DNA from: Chloroflexi bacterium UBA4730
GTDB lineage: Bacteria; Chloroflexota; Limnocylindria; P2-11E
Length of the DNA: 64,000 nucleotides
Direction: 5' to 3'
NCBI GenBank assembly: GCA_002404155.1
Contig: DHJC01000023.1
Location: 120,010-184,009 of the forward strand
Both the position numbers and the translations under genes were made by a program. Below the pieces are notes generated by a model, which was not told the DNA's origin, did no database searches, and worked only from the letters and a program-made list of their open reading frames with translations. Shown here in pieces: positions 58,766-64,000 of the stretch. Position 1 is the stretch's first letter, and each line of letters opens with the position of its first letter.

Positions 58766-60493
58766 GTGGCGAAGCGGATCGCGGTCAGACCAAAGGCGGG
58801 CACCCTGTCGCCGAAGTATGCGACGAACTACGACGCCGACGTGCCGTCGTCGCTCGAGTACCCGCGCGTGCCGCTGCACGCGCTCCTCGACGATGCGGCC
58901 GAGAGCTATCCGAATTCGACCGCGACGATCTTCTTCAACGCCAAGCGGTCGTACGCGTCGCTCCTGAAGGACACCAAGCGGTTCTCCGCCGGTCTGCGCG
59001 CGCTCGGCGTGAAAAAGGGCGACCGCGTCGCGATCGACCTCCCCAACTGCCCGCAGTTCCTCATCGCGTTCTTCGGGGCGCTCCGCATCGGTGCCGTCGT
59101 CGTGCCGTGCAACCCCCTGTACACGCCACCGGAGCTCCGGCTCCAGCTCGCGGACGCCGGCGCGGAGACGATCGTCGTCCTGTCGCGCGTCTATCCGGTC
59201 GTGAAGGCGGCCCGGGAGGGCACCAAGATCCGCAACATCATCGTCACGAACATCAAGGACGAGATGCCGCCGGTCCTCCGCGCCCTGTTCACGCTCGCGA
59301 AAGAGAAGAAGGAAGGGCACCGCCAGGCATTCGAGGGCGATCCCGGCGCGATCGCCTTCGACAAGGTCCTCACGCTGAACGGCGACGACTCGGCCGCCGA
59401 TGTGGGCGCCGATGAGGTCGCGCTCCTCCAGTACACCGGCGGCACGACGGGGACCTCGAAGGGCGCGATGCTGTCGCACCGTGCGCTCGTCGCGAACACC
59501 CTTCAGTGCAAGGCCTGGTTCGGCCGCGCGATGCGCGACGGAGAGGACGCGGTCATGGCGGTGATGCCGCTGTTCCACGTGTACGGGCTGACGACCGTCA
59601 TGAACTTTGCGGTGCTGTCCGGCGCCGCGATGATCCTCGAGCCGCAGCTCGATCTCGAGCACGTCCTGAAGGACACCCAGGCCCACAAGCCGAAGCTCTT
59701 CCACGGGGCACCGCGGATCTACAACGCGATCATCAATTCGCCGCTCGCCAAGAAGTACGACCTCCGATCCGTCGTCGCGTGCATCTCGGGCTCGGCGCCG
59801 CTCATGATCGAGACGGCCCGCCGGTTCAAGGAGCTCACCGGCGGCAACCTCGTCGAGGGCTACGGGCTCACCGAGGCCTCGCCGGTCACGCACTGCAATC
59901 CCGTCTTCGACACGACGAAGAACCGCATCGGCACGATCGGTCTGCCGTTCCCAGACACCGAGAGCCGGGTCGTCGATCTCGAGACCGGCGAGCGCGACGT
60001 CGCCCCGGGCGAAGCCGGCGAGCTCGTCATCCGCGGTCCGCAGCTGATGGACGGCTACTACAACAAGCCCGAGGAGACGGCGCAGACGCTCCGCAACGGC
60101 TGGCTGTACACCGGCGACATCGCGACCATCGACGCCGACGGATACGTCGCGATCGTGGACCGCAAGAAGGAGATGATCATCGTCTCCGGATACAACGTGT
60201 ACCCGCGCGAGGTCGAGGAGGCGCTGGCGAGGCACCCCGCGGTGCTCGAGGGCGCCGCCATCGGCGTGCCGCATCCGATCAAGGGCGAAGAGGTGAAGGC
60301 GTTCGTCGTCCTCAAGCCCGGCCAGACGGCGACGGCCGACGACCTCATCGCGTTCTGCCGCGAGCAGCTCGCGCCGTTCAAGGTGCCGAAGGCGATCGAG
60401 TTCCGCGAGGCGTTGCCGAAGACGCTGATCGGCAAGGTCCTGCGGCGCCAGCTCGCGGAGGAGGACAAGAAGAAGCGCGCGACTGCGGCGTGA
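58766..60493 (+). CDS. fadD: Long-chain acyl-CoA synthetase
   Basis: A 575-residue adenylate-forming enzyme. The AMP-binding motif YTGGTTGTSKGAML, LFHGAPRIYNAI, EGYGLTEASPVTH, YTGDIATIDADGY and the C-terminal PKTLIGKVLRRQL with the catalytic Lys are all present. It makes acyl-CoA from fatty acid, ATP and CoA. A GGAGGGCGGAG region precedes the GTG. The GMC oxidoreductase starts on its stop (GTGA). Likely works with the acyl-CoA dehydrogenase in lipid use. Confidence 0.94.
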   Translation: MAKRIAVRPKAGTLSPKYATNYDADVPSSLEYPRVPLHALLDDAAESYPNSTATIFFNAKRSYASLLKDTKRFSAGLRALGVKKGDRVAIDLPNCPQFLIAFFGALRIGAVVVPCNPLYTPPELRLQLADAGAETIVVLSRVYPVVKAAREGTKIRNIIVTNIKDEMPPVLRALFTLAKEKKEGHRQAFEGDPGAIAFDKVLTLNGDDSAADVGADEVALLQYTGGTTGTSKGAMLSHRALVANTLQCKAWFGRAMRDGEDAVMAVMPLFHVYGLTTVMNFAVLSGAAMILEPQLDLEHVLKDTQAHKPKLFHGAPRIYNAIINSPLAKKYDLRSVVACISGSAPLMIETARRFKELTGGNLVEGYGLTEASPVTHCNPVFDTTKNRIGTIGLPFPDTESRVVDLETGERDVAPGEAGELVIRGPQLMDGYYNKPEETAQTLRNGWLYTGDIATIDADGYVAIVDRKKEMIIVSGYNVYPREVEEALARHPAVLEGAAIGVPHPIKGEEVKAFVVLKPGQTATADDLIAFCREQLAPFKVPKAIEFREALPKTLIGKVLRRQLAEEDKKKRATAA

Positions 60494-62388
60494 TCGGCGA
60501 GTACCTGCGCGCGACCCTCGTCACCGTCTGCGGCACCTTCGTCCCCGAGGCGGACCCGGGTGCCGTCGCCGACGCGATCGTCGCCGAGCTCGCGGCCATT
60601 GGCCGGCCGAAGCTCCTCGCCGACCTCCGTCTATTCCTGCGGCTCATCGACTCACGCGCGGTGAATCTCGCGCTCGTGCAGCGCCCCGTTCGGTTCAGCG
60701 ACCTCGTCCAGCCCGAGCGTGAGGCGTACCTGCGGCGCTGGGCCGACTCGCGCATCGCGCTCCTCCGCACCGGCTTCCAGGCCGTGAAGCGGCTGTCCCT
60801 CTTCATCGCGTATTCCCGCCCCGAGGCCGGCGCTGCCGCGCTCTTGCCGGACACCGGGTATACCCGCCCCGACCCGTTGCCGCTGCCCGACCGGCCGCTC
60901 GCGATCGCGCCGCTGCTCGTTCGCGACCGCGAGGCCCTCGACTGCGATGTCTGTGTCGTCGGCTCGGGCGCCGGCGGCACCGTGGCCGCGTTCGAGGCCG
61001 CGGCTGCCGGGCACTCGGTCGTCGTGCTCGAGCGCGGGCCGGCGTGGAGCGAGCCGGATCTCGTCCCCCGCGAGGCGGACGGAAGCGCGCGGCTCTTCTG
61101 GGATCGCGGCCTCGCCGCGACCGAGGACCTCGGCGTCGTCCTGTTCGCCGGACGCGTGCTCGGCGGCGGGACGGTCGTGAACTGGATGACGTCGCTGCGT
61201 CTTCCGGACGACATCCGCGCCGAGTGGGAGGCCCTCGGCGCGGACGGGATGGGCCGCGAGCTCGACGAGCACTACGCCGCGGTCGAGGCGCGTATCGACG
61301 TCAACACCGACGAGAGCATCCGCAACGCGCAGAATGCCGCGCTCGCGCGCGGGCTCGATGCCCTCGGCATCCCCTGGTCGGTGATCCCGCGCAACGCCCG
61401 CGGCTGCGGCGACTGCGGCCATTGCGGCTACGGCTGCCGGGCCGGCGCGAAGCGCTCGAGCGCCCGTACGTTCCTCAGCGATGCGGTCGCCCGCGGCGCG
61501 CGCGTCGTCACCGACTGCGAGGCCCGCACCATCACGACCGCGAACGGCGCCGTGACTGGCGTGACTGCGATCGTCGGCGAGCGGCGCATCACCGTGCGCG
61601 CGGCGCGGGTGGTCCTGGCCGGCGGCGCCATCGGCACGCCTGCGCTGCTCCTGCGTTCAGGGCTCGGCGGACCGAACGCCGGGCGGCGGCTGTTCCTCCA
61701 TCCGGTGCCCGCGGTCTTCGCCCGGTATCCCGAGCCGATCCGCATGTGGTCGGGCGTACCGCAGAGCGTCGTGTCCGACGCATTCGCGCGGCTCGATGGC
61801 GCGTACGGCTTCCGCCTCGAGGTACCGCCCGTCCTGCCTGGCGTCGCCGCGGCCGGGATCGCGTGGCGCTCGGCGGAGCAGCACCGCGAGGTCATGCGGG
61901 CGCTCGATCACCACGCCGCGTTCATCCCGATCGTGCGCGATCGCGAGCCGGGGCAGGTACGCATCGACCGTGATGGGACCGCCGTCCTTTCGTACGCGGT
62001 GCGCGGTGCCGACGCGGCGATGTGCGTGCGTGCGATCGTCGAAACCACCCGCGTCCATCTCGCTGCGGGCGCGCGCGAGGTCCGCACGTTCCACACGCGG
62101 CCGCTCGCGATCGAGCCTGGCGGCGACACGCGGGCGTTCGCCGAGGCGGTTGCGCTCCGAGGCGTCGCGCCGAACACCGTCGGGATCTTCAGCGCGCATC
62201 AGATGGGAACCGCTGGGATCGGTAGCGCCCGCGACAGCGTGAGCGATCCGGACGGTGCCGTCCGCGGCGTCAGGGGCCTGCATGTCGCCGACGCGAGCGC
62301 GTTCCCGAACGCGTCGGGTGTGAATCCGATGCTCACGGTGATGGCCCTCGCACGACGCAACGCGCGGCGGATGCTCGCGTCGACCTGA
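60490..62388 (+). CDS. GMC-family oxidoreductase (long-chain alcohol oxidase-like)
   Basis: A 632-residue flavoprotein. An N-terminal region of about 130 residues precedes the FAD-binding Rossmann loop VVGSGAGGTVAAFEAAAAG. GRVLGGGTVVNWM follows, then the Cys-rich stretch CGDCGHCGYGCRAGAK, and the C-terminal HQMGTAGIG and ADASAFPNASGVNPMLT, which carries the GMC active site. The Cys-rich insert and N-terminal extension match the long-chain alcohol oxidase branch. It may oxidise fatty alcohols to aldehydes or acids, which the adjacent synthetase can activate. The start is GTG 60490. Confidence 0.9.
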   Translation: MIGEYLRATLVTVCGTFVPEADPGAVADAIVAELAAIGRPKLLADLRLFLRLIDSRAVNLALVQRPVRFSDLVQPEREAYLRRWADSRIALLRTGFQAVKRLSLFIAYSRPEAGAAALLPDTGYTRPDPLPLPDRPLAIAPLLVRDREALDCDVCVVGSGAGGTVAAFEAAAAGHSVVVLERGPAWSEPDLVPREADGSARLFWDRGLAATEDLGVVLFAGRVLGGGTVVNWMTSLRLPDDIRAEWEALGADGMGRELDEHYAAVEARIDVNTDESIRNAQNAALARGLDALGIPWSVIPRNARGCGDCGHCGYGCRAGAKRSSARTFLSDAVARGARVVTDCEARTITTANGAVTGVTAIVGERRITVRAARVVLAGGAIGTPALLLRSGLGGPNAGRRLFLHPVPAVFARYPEPIRMWSGVPQSVVSDAFARLDGAYGFRLEVPPVLPGVAAAGIAWRSAEQHREVMRALDHHAAFIPIVRDREPGQVRIDRDGTAVLSYAVRGADAAMCVRAIVETTRVHLAAGAREVRTFHTRPLAIEPGGDTRAFAEAVALRGVAPNTVGIFSAHQMGTAGIGSARDSVSDPDGAVRGVRGLHVADASAFPNASGVNPMLTVMALARRNARRMLAST

Positions 62389-62405
62389 ACCTCTACGGTA
62401 CGGCC

Positions 62406-63356
62406 GTGCCCACCACGACTGCGCAGCCGCTACGAAAACCGGCGCCAACGATCATCTCGAGCGGCAACGGCCGCGCCGCGCTCCCGGCCGGCGTCCGGAT
62501 CCTCGCGAAGGGCGGCAGCGCGCTGGAGGCGGTCGAGGCGTGCGCGCGCATCGTCGAGGCGGATCCGAAGGACGACACCGTGGGCCTGGGCGGTCTGCCC
62601 AACGTCCTGGGCGTCGTCGAGCTCGACGCGTCGATCGTTGACGGCACGACCCACACGGCGGGCTCGGTCGCCGCGCTCACCGGATTCCTGCATCCGATCA
62701 CCGTCGCGCGTGCGGTCATGGAGCAGCTGCCGCACGTGATGCTCGTCGGCGCGGGTGCGGCACGGTTCGCGCGCGAGATCGGCGCCGAGGAGGCCGACCT
62801 GCTCACGCCGGACTCTCGGAAGCATTGGATCGAGCGGCTGCGATTGGCGAAGCACACGCCCGCGTCCATCGCGACGGCGCACGCGCTCGGGCCGGTGGTG
62901 CTGGAGATGGTGAAGGAGCGCGGCACCGTGAACTTCATCGCCATCGACAAGCGCGGCAACGTCGCATCGGCGGTGACCACGAGCGGCTGGGGGTTCAAGT
63001 ACCCCGGCCGAGTCGGCGACTCGCCGATCATCGGCGCGGGCCACTACTCCGACACGCGCTACGGCGGTGCGGCGTGCACCGGCTTCGGCGAGCTGGCGAT
63101 GCGCAACGTCACCACGAAGACGGCCGTCGACCGGCTGGCTCGAGGGGAGAGCGCCGCCGAGGTCGCCGAGGAGGCGATCGCCGACGCGAACGCGCTCGTC
63201 GGCCACGGGAGCCGCCTGAACATCGTCGTCCTCGCGGCGAACGGCGAGCACGCCGCGGCCACGACCAAGCGCGGCGTCCAGTACGCGTATCAGTCGGTCG
63301 GCATGACCCGCGCAGCCGTGCGGCCACGCGCGATCGTGCGCCGCCGATCCCGATGA
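62406..63356 (+). CDS. Ntn-hydrolase asparaginase / isoaspartyl peptidase (N4-glucosaminyl-asparaginase-like)
   Basis: A 316-residue N-terminal-nucleophile hydrolase. The self-cleavage site is before the Thr in RGTVNFIAID. VTTSGWGFKYPGRVGDSPIIGAG and ACTGFGE are the substrate-site loops of the aspartylglucosaminidase group. It probably hydrolyses beta-aspartyl peptides or GlcNAc-Asn. The start is GTG 62406. Its stop overlaps the next gene (ATGA). Confidence 0.9.
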   Translation: MPTTTAQPLRKPAPTIISSGNGRAALPAGVRILAKGGSALEAVEACARIVEADPKDDTVGLGGLPNVLGVVELDASIVDGTTHTAGSVAALTGFLHPITVARAVMEQLPHVMLVGAGAARFAREIGAEEADLLTPDSRKHWIERLRLAKHTPASIATAHALGPVVLEMVKERGTVNFIAIDKRGNVASAVTTSGWGFKYPGRVGDSPIIGAGHYSDTRYGGAACTGFGELAMRNVTTKTAVDRLARGESAAEVAEEAIADANALVGHGSRLNIVVLAANGEHAAATTKRGVQYAYQSVGMTRAAVRPRAIVRRRSR

Positions 63357-63967
63357 ATCTCCGCTGGGCCGGGTACGCCGCGTACGCCAACTCGGTGGCC
63401 GCGATCGCGCAGCTCCTCACCTCCGGCGGCGATCCCAAGGCGAATGGTGCGATGGGCATCCTGAACAATGCGTCCGGGGTCGTCTGGGCCGCGAGCTTCG
63501 TGCCCGTCGCATACCTCTTGTACCGCTCGTCGCGCACGCACGCCACGATCGTCAGCCCGGCCGTGCTCGCGTTCGGCGTCGTCGCCTTCGGCGCCGCGGC
63601 GTTCCTCGAGATCGCGACCGCCACCGGCCGGCTCACGTTCGATCAGGAGACCGTCGCGTACTACCCGGTGCTCGGTGGGATCGGCGTGTGGCTCTTGATG
63701 GCCGAGGCGATCGCGCTCATGGAGACCGACCTGCGGCGCGCGCCGCTCGTGTTCGGCGCGCTCATCGGCGCACTCTGGTTCTTCGCGAACGTCCTCTTCG
63801 GCGCGGGCGGGCTCCCGTCGCCGACGGCAGAAGGACCGGTCAACGACCTGACCGACAGCGGCATCCTGCTTCTCGAGACCGCGTTCCTGCTGCAGCCGTT
63901 CTGGGGGCTCTGGCTCGGGCGGTCGCTCCTCGCGCCGCCCGCGACGCGCACGCCGGCGGCACGCTAG
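63353..63967 (+). CDS. Polytopic membrane protein of unknown function
   Basis: A 204-residue protein with about five or six membrane helices. No catalytic motif. It starts on the asparaginase stop (ATGA), so it belongs to the same transcript. A hydrophobic core with WFFANVLFGAGGLPSP is visible. Function unknown. After it, 63968-64000 holds no recognised feature. Confidence 0.75.
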   Translation: MNLRWAGYAAYANSVAAIAQLLTSGGDPKANGAMGILNNASGVVWAASFVPVAYLLYRSSRTHATIVSPAVLAFGVVAFGAAAFLEIATATGRLTFDQETVAYYPVLGGIGVWLLMAEAIALMETDLRRAPLVFGALIGALWFFANVLFGAGGLPSPTAEGPVNDLTDSGILLLETAFLLQPFWGLWLGRSLLAPPATRTPAAR

Positions 63968-64000
63968 GTGTACTGACCACGGACGTTGTTGACGTCTGCG

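Noticed and set aside
1..64000. tRNA, rRNA, insertion sequences, integrase or attachment sites
   Set aside because: No cloverleaf, rRNA segment, transposase or terminal inverted repeat could be recognised; gaps between genes are too short for most of these. A covariance-model search would be decisive.

Overview
The window is about 64 kb of very GC-rich bacterial chromosome (roughly 68-70 % G+C by eye). It is densely packed: no stretch of 300 bases lacks a gene, and genes often overlap by 1-4 nt (ATGA, GTGA, TAGTG junctions). The gene content fits an uncultured Chloroflexota lineage or possibly an actinobacterium: coenzyme F420 enzymes with cofE, three-subunit proton-translocating transhydrogenase, GHL10 and ChbG/YdjC proteins, a membrane-fused sulfite-oxidase-like enzyme and tandem GAF kinases. 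This placement is inferred from gene content only. No rRNA, tRNA, CRISPR array, insertion sequence or prophage was seen.

Layout. 1-2430: start of an ABC peptide-type permease, a HAD phosphatase and folC. 2479-6739: a membrane-anchored protein, then an amide/aldehyde operon (nitrilase-family amidase, aldehyde dehydrogenase, PLP decarboxylase). 6765-9621: pntAA-pntAB-pntB. 9668-13241: a double GNAT protein, a dihydropyrimidinase behind a perfect tandem 15-bp repeat, and two DinB-like paralogues. 13238-20165: a signalling operon with a kinase carrying nine GAF domains, a lone receiver, and a receiver-cyclase whose cyclase centre looks degenerate. 20229-24467: the most novel locus. It encodes a membrane M50 protease with a PqqD-like N-terminus and two cyclic-nucleotide-binding domains, a small zinc-binding protein, a 329-aa cysteine-free protein with an NHLP-like leader and repeated RA(V/I)(N/H)D motifs, and a convergent Crp/Fnr regulator.

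24503-33210: F420-related enzymes (four LLM-class oxidoreductases, a PPOX-fold protein, CofE) around a catabolic operon of class III aminotransferase, LLM oxidoreductase, amidohydrolase and trans-3-hydroxyproline dehydratase-like enzyme. 33219-38165: a frameshifted SET gene, a zinc-ribbon protein, two GNATs, an OmpR-type two-component system and a NERD-like membrane protein. 38276-48568: amino-sugar and cell-wall recycling (sugar isomerase/deaminase; two NagZ-type GH3 enzymes, serine hydrolase, AnmK, NagK, MurQ, YdjC deacetylase and GHL10 as one tightly coupled operon). 48579-56857: MarR/YceI pair, RusA-like protein, membrane molybdoenzyme, S9 peptidase and smaller proteins. 56883-63967: menaquinone methyltransferase, acyl-CoA dehydrogenase, acyl-CoA synthetase, GMC oxidoreductase, Ntn asparaginase and a membrane protein.

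Working together: the amidase, dihydropyrimidinase, class III aminotransferase and aldehyde dehydrogenase could form a dispersed reductive pyrimidine or related amide catabolism. The cell-wall cluster covers muropeptide sugar release, anhydroMurNAc and GlcNAc phosphorylation, and conversion to GlcNAc-6-P. Four genes lack an ATG, GTG or TTG where homology demands a start, and appear to begin at CTG, ATA or ATC.
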